A DNA stretch of 64,000 bases from NCBI RefSeq assembly GCF_008704655.1, contig NZ_CP023688.1:4154001-4218000 (forward strand), written 5' to 3'. The first letter of the stretch is position 1, and each line of letters starts with the position of its first letter. The DNA comes from Streptomyces rimosus. Lineage in GTDB: Bacteria > Actinomycetota > Actinomycetes > Streptomycetales > Streptomycetaceae. The position numbers and the translations under genes are program-made. The notes beneath the pieces are model-generated. The model ran no database searches. It had not been told where the DNA came from and saw nothing but the letters and a program-made list of their open reading frames with translations. Below, one piece after another: positions 46,093 through 54,602 of the stretch.

Positions 46093-49000
46093 TCAGTCCC
46101 GACGCCCCCGCCGGCCATGGCCCCGCTGCTCGTCCTCGTCCTCGCGCGGGCCGAGGAGTTCGTCGGCCAGCGTCGGCAGGTCGTCCAGCGGGGTCTCCTC
46201 CGCCCACGCCGGGCGGCGGCGCGGCGCGGGCTCCACCGGCTCTCCGGTGGCCGGGTCGATCTGCGGCAGTTCGCGCGTACGCTCCACGCCGGACGTCCCG
46301 GAGTCGCCGCGCGCGTCCGTACGGTCGCGGCGGTCCGTACGGCCGCCCTCCTCCTTGCGGAACATCCATTCCGGTACGCGGTCCGCCGGGTCGTCCCCGC
46401 GCCGCGCCTGTTCGCGCTCCTGCCAGCTGTCGCGGGCCTCGGGCCGTACGGGCGGCAGCACCGCGGTCTCGTCGGAGGCCCCCGGCACGTCCCGGTGCTG
46501 CGGCAGCACCGCGGTCTCCTCGGCATCCGAGGACGCGGACGAGGGCTGGGACCGGGCTTGGGACTGGGCCTGGGACGACGTACGGGTCTGCCGCTCCAGC
46601 CCCGCCATCGGCGTCTCCGTAGTCGGCGCCTCCGCGGCCTCCGCCGCCCGTGCGGCCTCTTCCTCGGCCCTGCGCGCGGCCTCGGCCTCTTCCTTGGCGC
46701 GCGCTTCCGCCTCGGCCTTGGCCTTGGCCTCCGCCTCAGCCGCCGCCTCAAGCCGGGCCTGCTCCGCGCGGAGCAGCGCCTCCTCGGCCTTGCGCTGCTT
46801 CTCCAGGCGGCGTTCCTCGGCCTCCTTGCGCAGCCGCGTCTCCTCCTCGGCGCGCTTGCGCAGCCGCTCCTGCTCCTCCTGCCGCGCGCGCTCCTCGGCC
46901 TCCCGCCGACGGCGCTCCTCCTCGGCGGCCTTACGGGCCTCTTCGGCGCGCTGGCGCGCCTCCTCCGCCTGGCGGGCGGCCTCGCGGGCCTTGGCCTCCT
47001 CGATCTCGCGGCGCTTGCGCTCTTCCTCCTCGGCGCGCAGCTTGGCGAGCTGTTCCTGCCGTTCGCGCTCCTTGCGCTCCTCCTCGGCCTTGCGCGCGGC
47101 CTCTTCCTCGGCCTTGCGCCGGGCTTCCTCCTCGGCCGCCTTGCGGGCCTCCTCCTGGGCCTTGATCTCGGCCTCGGACATCGGCAGGACCTGATCGAGG
47201 CGGTGCCGTACGACGGTGGTGACGGCCTCGGGCTCCTGACCCGCGTCGACGACCAGGTAGCGCGCCGGGTCGGCGGCGGCCAGGGTCAGGAAGCCGGACC
47301 GTACCCGCTGGTGGAATTCGGCGGGCTCGGACTCCATCCGGTCCGGGGCCTCGGTGAAGCGCTCGCGGGCGGTCTCCGGGGAGACGTCGAGGAGCACGGT
47401 CAGGTGCGGTACGAGGCCGTCGGTGGCCCAGCGGGAGATGCGGGCGATCTCGGTGGGGGCGAGGTTGCGGCCCGCGCCCTGGTAGGCGACGGAGGAGTCG
47501 ATGTACCGGTCGGTGATGACGACGGCGCCGCGCTCCAGCGCCGGGCGGATCACGCTGTTGACGTGCTCGGCGCGGTCGGCGGCGAACATCAGCGCCTCCG
47601 CGCGGTCCGACAGGCCCGAGGTGGACACGTCGAGGATGATGGACCGCAGGCGCTTGCCGATGGCGGTGGCGCCCGGCTCGCGGGTCACCACGACCTCGTG
47701 GCCCTTGCCGCGGATCCACTCCGCCAGCGCCTGGACCTGCGTCGACTTGCCGGCCCCGTCGCCGCCCTCCAGGGCGATGAAGAAGCCGGTGGGGGCCGGT
47801 GCCTGGTCCGGGTCGCCGCCGCGCAGCGCCTCGCGCAGGTCGCGCCCGAGAGGGACGCCCGAGCGGTCGTCCACCTTGCCGAGCACCCACGCGGCGACCG
47901 GCAGCAGCAGCGCGCCGACCAGCATCAGCGTGAAGGCCGCGCCGCCGTGCGAGAAGACGTTCCGGTCGCCCGCGAGGTGGTGCGGGCCGATGGCCCCGGC
48001 CAGCAGCGGGGCGACGATGACGGCCAGCGCGACGACGAGCCGCACGACCGCGTGCAGATGCTCGGTCGTACGGGCGGTACGGGCCTCCTCGGTCTCCTGG
48101 TCGAGCAGGGTGTGCCCGGTGCTGGCCGCGATACCGGCCGCCACTCCGGCCAGCAGCATCAGCAGGACGACCGTCGTGGTGTCCGGGACCAGCCCGGCCG
48201 CCAGCAGCGCCAGGCCCGTGACGGCCACCGCGAGGGCCAGCAGGCGGCGCCGGGACAGCGCGGGCAGCACCTTGTGCGCGCCGCGGATGCCCGCGACCGG
48301 TCCGGCGCTCAGGCCGAGCACCAGCAGCCCGAAGGCGGCCGGGCCGCCGCCGAGGTCACCGGCGTGCAGGACCGCCACCGAGACGGCCGCGGCGATCGCG
48401 CCGGCCACCGCCGCGCAGGCCAGCACCAGCAGCGGTACGGCGCCCGTACGGCCCCGGTCGGCGCCCGTTTCGGTCTTCGGGCGGCGCAGGCCCTCCAGGG
48501 GCGAGCGGGGGCGCGGGGTCTGCGTACCGGGAAGTTCGAGGAAGTACTGGATCGAGATGGACGCGGCGAAGAGGCCGGAGGCCACGTACGAGGCGAGCGC
48601 GGCCTGGTGGTCGGCGAACCAGTCGATGCCGTTGGCCAGCAGCCTGGTGACGAGCGTGACGACGATCAGTCCGGCGGCGGCCAGCGGGAGGGACACGAAA
48701 GCGGTACGCAGCGACAGGCGGCGCAGCGCGTCCAGGTTGTCCGGCAGCGGGCGGACGGCCGTGCCCTCGGCGGGAGGCGCGGGCAGCAGTCCGGGCGCCG
48801 CGCTTTCCCGGGCGACGGTCCAGAACCGCTCGGCCACGCCGGTGACGAAGACCGTCACCAGCAGCCAGATCAGCGCACTGCCGGGGGTCCAGTCGATCCA
48901 CAGCGGGGCCACGACCAGCAACGCCAGCCGCAGCCCGTCCGCGCCGATCATGGTCCAGCGCCGGTCCAGCGGGCCGGACGGCGCGGTCAGCGCGGACAGC

Positions 49001-49320
49001 GGGCCCAGCAGCACCGCCCCGGAGAGCAGGGTGGCCAGCATCCGGGCCGCGAAGACGGCGGCGACGGCCAGGGCCGCGCCCCGATAGCCGCCGCCGAAGG
49101 CCGCCTGGCCGCCGGAGGGGACGTACAGCGCCGCTTGCAGCGAGAGCAGTACGAGCACCAGCAGGGCAAGGGCATCGCCGATCGCCCCGACGAACTGTGC
49201 GCTCCAGAGCCGCTTCAGTGGGGGGAAGCGGAGCAGGGCTCGCACGGCGCGCTCGCGGGAGTCCGCGACGAGGGCGCCGGATGTGGGGGTCACGACCGTA
49301 GGGAGCTCGGCACGCGTCAT
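46093..49320 (-). CDS. tmk: MFS-like membrane domain fused to thymidylate kinase with long charged coiled coil
   Basis: 1,075 aa in three parts. Residues 1 to about 495 are hydrophobic with roughly ten to twelve membrane segments of the major-facilitator type. Residues about 512-715 are a complete thymidylate kinase: Walker A ALEGGDGAGKST with Lys525, TREPGAT and TDRYIDSSVAYQG; this makes dTDP from dTMP. Residues about 712-895 are a Glu/Arg/Lys/Ala-rich coiled coil, followed by a disordered tail to the end. The fusion would tether dTTP synthesis to the membrane; a transported substrate is unknown. ATG at 49320. The gene stands between topA and holB, a DNA-replication neighbourhood. Fused forms of this kind are, to my knowledge, usual in Streptomyces; the kinase core is the certain part. 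Confidence 0.92.
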   Translation of the reverse strand: MTRAELPTVVTPTSGALVADSRERAVRALLRFPPLKRLWSAQFVGAIGDALALLVLVLLSLQAALYVPSGGQAAFGGGYRGAALAVAAVFAARMLATLLSGAVLLGPLSALTAPSGPLDRRWTMIGADGLRLALLVVAPLWIDWTPGSALIWLLVTVFVTGVAERFWTVARESAAPGLLPAPPAEGTAVRPLPDNLDALRRLSLRTAFVSLPLAAAGLIVVTLVTRLLANGIDWFADHQAALASYVASGLFAASISIQYFLELPGTQTPRPRSPLEGLRRPKTETGADRGRTGAVPLLVLACAAVAGAIAAAVSVAVLHAGDLGGGPAAFGLLVLGLSAGPVAGIRGAHKVLPALSRRRLLALAVAVTGLALLAAGLVPDTTTVVLLMLLAGVAAGIAASTGHTLLDQETEEARTARTTEHLHAVVRLVVALAVIVAPLLAGAIGPHHLAGDRNVFSHGGAAFTLMLVGALLLPVAAWVLGKVDDRSGVPLGRDLREALRGGDPDQAPAPTGFFIALEGGDGAGKSTQVQALAEWIRGKGHEVVVTREPGATAIGKRLRSIILDVSTSGLSDRAEALMFAADRAEHVNSVIRPALERGAVVITDRYIDSSVAYQGAGRNLAPTEIARISRWATDGLVPHLTVLLDVSPETARERFTEAPDRMESEPAEFHQRVRSGFLTLAAADPARYLVVDAGQEPEAVTTVVRHRLDQVLPMSEAEIKAQEEARKAAEEEARRKAEEEAARKAEEERKERERQEQLAKLRAEEEERKRREIEEAKAREAARQAEEARQRAEEARKAAEEERRRREAEERARQEEQERLRKRAEEETRLRKEAEERRLEKQRKAEEALLRAEQARLEAAAEAEAKAKAEAEARAKEEAEAARRAEEEAARAAEAAEAPTTETPMAGLERQTRTSSQAQSQARSQPSSASSDAEETAVLPQHRDVPGASDETAVLPPVRPEARDSWQEREQARRGDDPADRVPEWMFRKEEGGRTDRRDRTDARGDSGTSGVERTRELPQIDPATGEPVEPAPRRRPAWAEETPLDDLPTLADELLGPREDEDEQRGHGRRGRRD

Positions 49321-49441
49321 TCCGCCAGCCTATCGGCCGGATATGACAGGTCCAGCTTCCACCCGAACACACGGACGGGTGGGTTCGGGGCACTCCCGGC
49401 GGATCTCCGTGGCGGACCGGGGGAGGACCACCGCGAACGCC

Positions 49442-49666
49442 CTAGTCATCGAGCAGCACGTCGTCGAAGACCTCGACCGCCATGACGACGATCAGGCCGC
49501 GTGCGACGACGTACTCGATGAGAAGGCCCGGCGCCACCTGGGCCTTGCGGTTGTCCTCATGCGTGCCGATGTGGGCCGTGAGCTCGTGGTACGGGTCGAG
49601 CGCGAGCTTGGCCAGCCCGCGTTCGAGCAGGTCACGCCGCTCGCGCGGGAGGGCGTCCGCCGTCAC
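49442..49666 (-). CDS. Small protein of unknown function, faintly RelE/ParE-like
   Basis: 74 aa from a GTG at 49666, running LPRERRDLLERGLAKL, then DPYHELTAH, then VAPGLLIEYVVARGLIVVMAVEVFDD. A helical start followed by a beta-rich end with a conserved DP and R-x-A-x-V spacing recalls a shortened RelE/ParE toxin fold, but this is weak and no antitoxin gene is next to it. Upstream of the GTG the frame continues with protein-like codons (AYRVTFTVEAKV) to the topA stop region without any start codon. The true start may thus be hidden by an indel in the run of seven C/G at 49710-49716. Downstream of topA on the same strand, 50 bp gap. Confidence 0.55.
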   Translation of the reverse strand: MTADALPRERRDLLERGLAKLALDPYHELTAHIGTHEDNRKAQVAPGLLIEYVVARGLIVVMAVEVFDDVLLDD

Positions 49667-49716
49667 CTTCGCCTCGACGGTGAAGGTGACGCGGTACGCC
49701 GTCGTGCTCCCCCCCC

Positions 49717-52575
49717 TCAGCTCTCCACGCTCTCGGCCGCCTTCTTCGCGGCCGCCGCCGTGGTCTTCTTGGCGGCGGTCGTCTTCTTCGCCGTCGTGGT
49801 CTTCTTCGCGGTCGTCGTCTTCTTGGCGGCCGTCTTCTTCGCCGGGGCCTTCTTGGCGGCGGTCTTCTTGGCCGTCGTCTTCTTGGCCGGGGCCTTCTTG
49901 GCGGTCTTCTTGGCCGGGCCCTTGGCCCGCTTTTCGGCCAGCAGCTCGTACCCGCGCTCGGGCGTGATCGTCTCGACGTCGTCGTCCCGGCGCAGGGTCG
50001 CGTTGGTCTCGCCGTCCGTCACGTACGGGCCGAAGCGGCCGTCCTTGACGACCACCGGGCGCTCGCTGACCGGGTCGGTGCCCAGCTCCTTGAGCGGCGG
50101 CTTGGCGGCGGCCCGGCCGCGCTGCTTGGGCTGCGCGTAGATGGCGAGGGCCTGCTCCAGGGTGATGTCGAAGATCTGGTCCTCGCTCTCCAGGGAGCGC
50201 GAGTCCGTGCCCTTCTTCAGGTACGGGCCGTAACGGCCGTTCTGCGCGGTGATCTCGACGCCCTCGGGGTCCTTGCCGACCACCCGCGGCAGCGACATCA
50301 GCTTGAGCGCGTCGGCGAGGGTGACGGTGTCCAGGGACATCGACTTGAAGAGCGAGGCGGTGCGCGGCTTGACCGCGTTCTTGCCGGTCTTCGGGGTGCC
50401 CTCGGGCAGGATCTCGGTGACGTACGGGCCGTAGCGGCCGTCCTTGGCGACGATCTGGTTGCCGCTCTCCGGGTCCTTGCCCAGCTCGAAGTCGCCGCTG
50501 GGCTTGGCGAGCAGCTCCTCGGCGTACTCCACCGTCAGCTCGTCGGGCGCCAGGTCGTCCGGCACGTCGGCGCGCTGGTGGCCCTCGGCGTCCTTCTCAC
50601 CGCGCTCCACGTACGGGCCGTAGCGGCCCACGCGCAGCACGATGCCGTCGCCGACGGGGAAGGAGGACACCTCGCGGGCGTCGATCGCGCCGAGGTCGGT
50701 GACCAGTTCCTTCAGGCCGCCGAGGTGGTCGCCGTCGCCGTTGCCGGCCTCGGAGGCGGCGCCGGCCGCCTCGCCCTCGCCGAAGTAGAAGCGGCGCAGC
50801 CACGGCACGGCCTGGGCCTCGCCGCGGGCGATGCGGTCGAGGTCGTCCTCCATCTTGGCGGTGAAGTCGTAGTCGACGAGCCGCCCGAAGTGCTTCTCCA
50901 GGAGGTTGACCACGGCGAAGCTCAGGAAGGACGGCACCAGGGCGGTGCCCTTCTTGAAGACGTAGCCGCGGTCCAGGATCGTGCCGATGATCGACGCGTA
51001 GGTCGACGGGCGGCCGATCTCGCGCTCTTCCAGCTCCTTGACCAGCGTCGCTTCGGTGTAGCGGGCCGGGGGCTTGGTGGCGTGGCCGTCGGCGGTGATC
51101 TCCTCGGCGCTGAGCCGGTCGCCCTCGGCGACCTGCGGCAGCCGCCGCTCGCGGTCGTCCAGCTCGGCGTTCGGGTCGTCGGCGCCTTCCACGTACGCCT
51201 TGAGGAAGCCGTGGAAGGTGATGGTCTTGCCGGAGGCGCTGAACTCGGCGTCGCGGCCGTCGCTCGCCCGGCCGCCGATCTTGACGGTGACGGAGTTGCC
51301 GGTCGCGTCCTTCATCTGGGAGGCGACGGTGCGCTTCCAGATCAGCTCGTACAGCCGGAACTGGTCGCCGGTCAGACCGGTCTCCGCCGGGGTGCGGAAA
51401 CGATCGCCCGAAGGCCGGATCGCCTCGTGCGCCTCCTGCGCGTTCTTGACCTTGCCGGCGTACGAGCGCGGCTTGTCCGGCAGGTAGGAGGCACCGTACA
51501 GCTGCGTGACCTGCGCACGGGCCGCGGAGATCGCGGTGTCCGAGAGCGTCGTGGAGTCCGTACGCATATAGGTGATGAAGCCGTTCTCGTACAGCTTCTG
51601 CGCCACCTGCATGGTGGCCTTGGCGCCGAAGCCCAGCTTGCGGCTGGCCTCCTGCTGGAGCGTGGTCGTACGGAACGGGGCGTACGGGGAGCGCCGGTAC
51701 GGCTTGGACTCGACCGACCGGACCGCGAACTCGGTGTTCTCCAGGGCGGCGGCCAGCGCGCGGGCGTTGGCCTCGTCGAGGTGGAGCACGTCGGCGTTCT
51801 TCAGCTGACCGTTGGGGCCGAAGTCGCGGCCCTGGGCGACGCGGCGGCCGTCGACCGTGGACAGGCGGGCGGCCAGGGTCGCGGGGTCGCTCGGGTCACC
51901 GGCGCGGCCCGTGGAGAAGGTGCCGGTCAGGTCCCAGTACTCGGCGGAGCGGAAGGCGATGCGCTCGCGCTCCCGCTCGACGACGAGGCGGGTGGCCACC
52001 GACTGCACACGGCCGGCCGACAGCCGCGGCATGACCTTCTTCCACAGGACCGGCGAGACCTCGTAGCCGTAGAGGCGGTCGAGGATGCGGCGGGTCTCCT
52101 GGGCGTCGACCAGCTTCTGGTTCAGCTCGCGCGGGTTGGCGACGGCGGCCCGGATCGCGTCCTTGGTGATCTCGTGGAAGACCATCCGGTGAACCGGGAC
52201 CTTGGGCTTGAGGATCTCCTGGAGGTGCCAGGCGATGGCCTCGCCCTCGCGGTCCTCATCGGTGGCGAGGAAGAGTTCGTCGGACTCGGCCAGCAGCTCC
52301 TTGAGCTTCTTGACCTGGTCCTTCTTGTCGCTGTTGACGACGTAGATCGGCTGGAAGTCGGCGTCGACGTTCACGCCGAGGCGGGCCCAGGGCTCGCCCT
52401 TGTACTTCGCCGGGACCTCCGCCGCGCCGTTCGGGAGGTCGCGGATGTGCCCGACGCTGGCCTCGACCACGTAGCCGGGGCCGAGGTAGCCCTTGATCGT
52501 CTTCGCCTTGGCAGGCGACTCGACGATGACGAGTCGGCGGCCGCCGCCCTGTGCGGTCTCGCTGGTCGGGGACAA
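49717..52575 (-). CDS. topA: DNA topoisomerase I (type IA)
   Basis: 952 aa. An N-terminal TOPRIM domain has LVIVESPAKAKTIKGYL and DEDREGEAIAWHL (metal-binding acids). The active-site tyrosine is Tyr336 in FITYMRTDST, and IRPSGD and RQVQ-like core motifs follow (AGRVQSVATRLVV). It relaxes negative supercoils by single-strand cleavage. The C-terminal part has repeated GRYGPY-type segments, then residues about 885-950 are a Lys/Ala/Thr tail of AKKTxAKK repeats, histone-H1-like, typical of actinobacterial TopA and likely to bind DNA. The start is TTG at 52575 with GGAG 13 nt and GAAG immediately upstream. No zinc cysteines seen. Confidence 0.96.
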   Translation of the reverse strand: MSPTSETAQGGGRRLVIVESPAKAKTIKGYLGPGYVVEASVGHIRDLPNGAAEVPAKYKGEPWARLGVNVDADFQPIYVVNSDKKDQVKKLKELLAESDELFLATDEDREGEAIAWHLQEILKPKVPVHRMVFHEITKDAIRAAVANPRELNQKLVDAQETRRILDRLYGYEVSPVLWKKVMPRLSAGRVQSVATRLVVERERERIAFRSAEYWDLTGTFSTGRAGDPSDPATLAARLSTVDGRRVAQGRDFGPNGQLKNADVLHLDEANARALAAALENTEFAVRSVESKPYRRSPYAPFRTTTLQQEASRKLGFGAKATMQVAQKLYENGFITYMRTDSTTLSDTAISAARAQVTQLYGASYLPDKPRSYAGKVKNAQEAHEAIRPSGDRFRTPAETGLTGDQFRLYELIWKRTVASQMKDATGNSVTVKIGGRASDGRDAEFSASGKTITFHGFLKAYVEGADDPNAELDDRERRLPQVAEGDRLSAEEITADGHATKPPARYTEATLVKELEEREIGRPSTYASIIGTILDRGYVFKKGTALVPSFLSFAVVNLLEKHFGRLVDYDFTAKMEDDLDRIARGEAQAVPWLRRFYFGEGEAAGAASEAGNGDGDHLGGLKELVTDLGAIDAREVSSFPVGDGIVLRVGRYGPYVERGEKDAEGHQRADVPDDLAPDELTVEYAEELLAKPSGDFELGKDPESGNQIVAKDGRYGPYVTEILPEGTPKTGKNAVKPRTASLFKSMSLDTVTLADALKLMSLPRVVGKDPEGVEITAQNGRYGPYLKKGTDSRSLESEDQIFDITLEQALAIYAQPKQRGRAAAKPPLKELGTDPVSERPVVVKDGRFGPYVTDGETNATLRRDDDVETITPERGYELLAEKRAKGPAKKTAKKAPAKKTTAKKTAAKKAPAKKTAAKKTTTAKKTTTAKKTTAAKKTTAAAAKKAAESVES

Positions 52576-53092
52576 CTTCGCTCTTCTCTCCGGTCGACGC
52601 TGGGGGTAACCCCCCGGGCCGGAGCTCTGGGGGACACTGCGGTGACGCTTGACGCTGCGGAGTGTGACGGTACATCCCGCCCTCGTGTCAAACGGAAAAA
52701 CCCCGCAACGCCACTCGAACGGTAACCCGACTACATGCCTTCATGCCGCCCGGACCGGACACGCGCCCCGTGCCGGGCCCGGCACGGCCGCCGTACGGAG
52801 CGAAGCGGCGCAGGCCGGGCGGGGGGTCCTGGCGGCCGGGCGGCGCTGGCAGGATGGACGGTGGCCGTATCCGTTCTCATCAAGCGTTCCCGGGGGTGCT
52901 CGCAACGATGCCGAAGCAGTACGCGGAGCCGTCGCGCGGGCGGCCCGGCGCAGGTCACCGCCGCCGGGCCGGGCGGGTCCCGAAGCGGGCGGAGGGCGAG
53001 GGGCGCGATCAAGCCATGCGAGTTGCGGGGCTATCGCCCGAGCCGGTCATGTTTGTCCTGGATCAGGGCGACTACGCCAGGTCGCCGATCCG
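52576..53092. other. Intergenic region between divergent topA and DUF2752 gene
   Basis: 517 bp between divergent genes. It must hold the topA promoter. An open frame runs through (52743-53096, plus) but it has no recognizable protein character and no ribosome site, so I do not call it a gene. Confidence 0.5.
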
Positions 53093-53539
53093 GTGAGCAC
53101 CCCGATGAGCGCACCCGGCGGACCTCCCGCGAACGGCGCCCCCTCCCCTGCCGCCATCCGGAAGGCGACGCTTCGCCGCGCGGCCGTCGCCTTCGGCGTC
53201 GGGGCTCTCGGCGCGGCGTATCTCTGGCACACCAATCCGCATGAACCGGGGCATCTCCTGCTCCCGTGCCCGTTCCGCTGGGCGACCGGATTGCTGTGCC
53301 CGGCGTGCGGCGGGACCCGCATGGCGTACGACCTGATGCACGGCGACCTCGTGGGGGCCTTCCACGACAACGCCGTCCTGCTGACGCTGGGCGTGCCGGC
53401 CGCCGCGTACGTGATCGGCCGGTGGCTGTACGCGGGGCTGCGCGGGCACCGCTTCCGGGCCCGTCTCGGGGCGCGCGGCAACGTCGTCGTCCTGGGGATC
53501 GCCGCGGTCTGGATGCTCGTGCGCAATCTCACGGGCTGA
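53093..53539 (+). CDS. DUF2752 membrane protein
   Basis: 148 aa from GTG 53093 (an ATG at 53105 is an alternative). Three membrane segments: AAVAFGVGALGAAYLW, AVLLTLGVPAAAYVIG and VVVLGIAAVWMLV. Between the first two is the family signature CPFRWATGLLCPACGGTRM: two cysteine sites and GGTR facing the membrane surface. The biochemical role of the family is unknown. Divergent from topA; next gene on the other strand. Confidence 0.8.
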   Translation: MSTPMSAPGGPPANGAPSPAAIRKATLRRAAVAFGVGALGAAYLWHTNPHEPGHLLLPCPFRWATGLLCPACGGTRMAYDLMHGDLVGAFHDNAVLLTLGVPAAAYVIGRWLYAGLRGHRFRARLGARGNVVVLGIAAVWMLVRNLTG

Positions 53540-53611
53540 ACGCAGGCCGCCGGGCGCTGCCGCGGGGAAGCGGCGCGCCCGGCGTACCGTGCGTATCGAT
53601 CTAAGTCGGTG

Positions 53612-53659
53612 CCTCTTGGGGCCGTACCTTTGGCAGCCGTACCTCTTGGGGCCGTGCCT
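53612..53659. repeat. Two 18-bp direct repeats, period 30 bp
   Basis: CCTCTTGGGGCCGTACCT (53612-53629) recurs with one change at 53642-53659, directly in front of the stop codon of the secreted-protein gene, in the gap between two convergent genes. Meaning unknown. Confidence 0.5.
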
Positions 53660-54060
53660 CAGCGCACCGTGACGCTGACCACCGGCGAGACGACGCCGCC
53701 ACCGGCGATGCGCAGCTGGTTGACGCCCTTGATGCCCAGCTTCACACGGACCGAGTAGGCGCCGGTCTTGCCGGTGTTCACGCTCGCGGGCAGCGAGACC
53801 CACTTGGCGCCCTGCTTCTGCTGGACGGTGACCTTGGTGCCCGCCTTCAGGCCCGTGGAGGTACCGGAGATACGGAACTCCTGCCACGCCTTGACCGAGC
53901 CGGTGCTCGCCTTGGCGGTGAGCGTGGCCTGCTGCGGGGCCTTGGCGGCGACGGCGTGGGCGGTCGGTGCCGCAGGGGCGGCCGAGGCGGCGGCCGCGGT
54001 CCCGGCGACGAGAGCGGCGCTGAGAACACCTGCGGCGGCGAGGCGGTATGCACGGTTCAT
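53659..54060 (-). CDS. Small secreted protein, Ig-like beta domain
   Basis: 133 aa. The signal peptide MNRAYRLAAAGVLSAALVAG...ASA is cut near residue 30; the mature part is a short beta-rich domain (GTKVTVQQKQGAKWVSLPAS, TGAYSVRVKLGIKG, VSPVVSVTVR) like single Ig-like repeats of secreted actinobacterial proteins. The ATG at 54060 was chosen because GGGAGGAAC lies in front; an ATG 39 bases upstream lacks a site. No catalytic residues or cysteines; probably exported and free. Function unknown. Confidence 0.8.
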   Translation of the reverse strand: MNRAYRLAAAGVLSAALVAGTAAAASAAPAAPTAHAVAAKAPQQATLTAKASTGSVKAWQEFRISGTSTGLKAGTKVTVQQKQGAKWVSLPASVNTGKTGAYSVRVKLGIKGVNQLRIAGGGVVSPVVSVTVR

Positions 54061-54169
54061 GTCGTGTTCCTCCCAGTTGGGCCGGTTGATGGCCTTCACT
54101 CAGGAACACGGGTGGATGGCCGTGTCGGTTGCCTCACACGTGGATAAGCTTTTCTTAAGCGACAGAAGT

Positions 54170-54183
54170 GAACACCGGTGTTC
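54170..54183. promoter_or_regulatory. Perfect palindrome GAACACCGGTGTTC upstream of secreted-protein gene
   Basis: 14-bp perfect palindrome 110 bp upstream of the start of the secreted protein. Just downstream is an AT-rich patch (TAAGCTTTTCTTAAG, 54145-54159), unusual in this genome and suggestive of the promoter. Confidence 0.5.
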
Positions 54184-54288
54184 GATATGGCAGTTGATCG
54201 CGCAACGAAAAGATCGCCGCCGGACGGCAGCGTCGGCGCCGGCGACCCGGGCGGGCCGTGGTGCCAGAGCGGCAGCAGCGGCCCGTCG

Positions 54289-54480
54289 CTACAGCAGCAG
54301 CCAGCACCCCGTCACCAGGAAGAGCGTCCCGAAGAGCAGCGTCAGCGCCGCCCCGGTCGACCGGCTGACCCCGTCGGCGACGCGCTCCCCGGACCGTACG
54401 CACACGCCCGTCCACACCAGCAGGCCGGCGCCGAACAGCGCGAAGGCCACACCGGCGAACGCCTCGGGTCCACTCTCCAT
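54289..54480 (-). CDS. Two-TM micro-protein
   Basis: 63 aa, MESGPEAFAGVAFALFGAG..., with two hydrophobic segments (AGVAFALFGAGLLVWTGV and GAALTLLFGTLFLVTGCW) joined by a short charged loop (RSGERVADGVSRS). ATG 54480; the only good Shine-Dalgarno, GGAGGT, is about 15 bases upstream, long spacing. Lies 122 bp downstream of the methyltransferase on the same strand. No family recognized. Confidence 0.6.
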   Translation of the reverse strand: MESGPEAFAGVAFALFGAGLLVWTGVCVRSGERVADGVSRSTGAALTLLFGTLFLVTGCWLLL

Positions 54481-54602
54481 GCGGGCAGCGTGGCACCTCC
54501 GGACGGCCCACCGGCGAACAGCGGGTGAACGCCGCCGCCCGCCCGCCGCGAAGCCTCCCGACCACTCCCCTCGCGCCACCCCCGTCCCGCTCCCGCTCGC
54601 CG

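Noticed and set aside
52743..53096. Small plus-strand ORF upstream of the DUF2752 gene
   Set aside because: No ribosome site, low-complexity Arg/Pro/Gly start and no recognizable pattern, though its end overlaps the next start.
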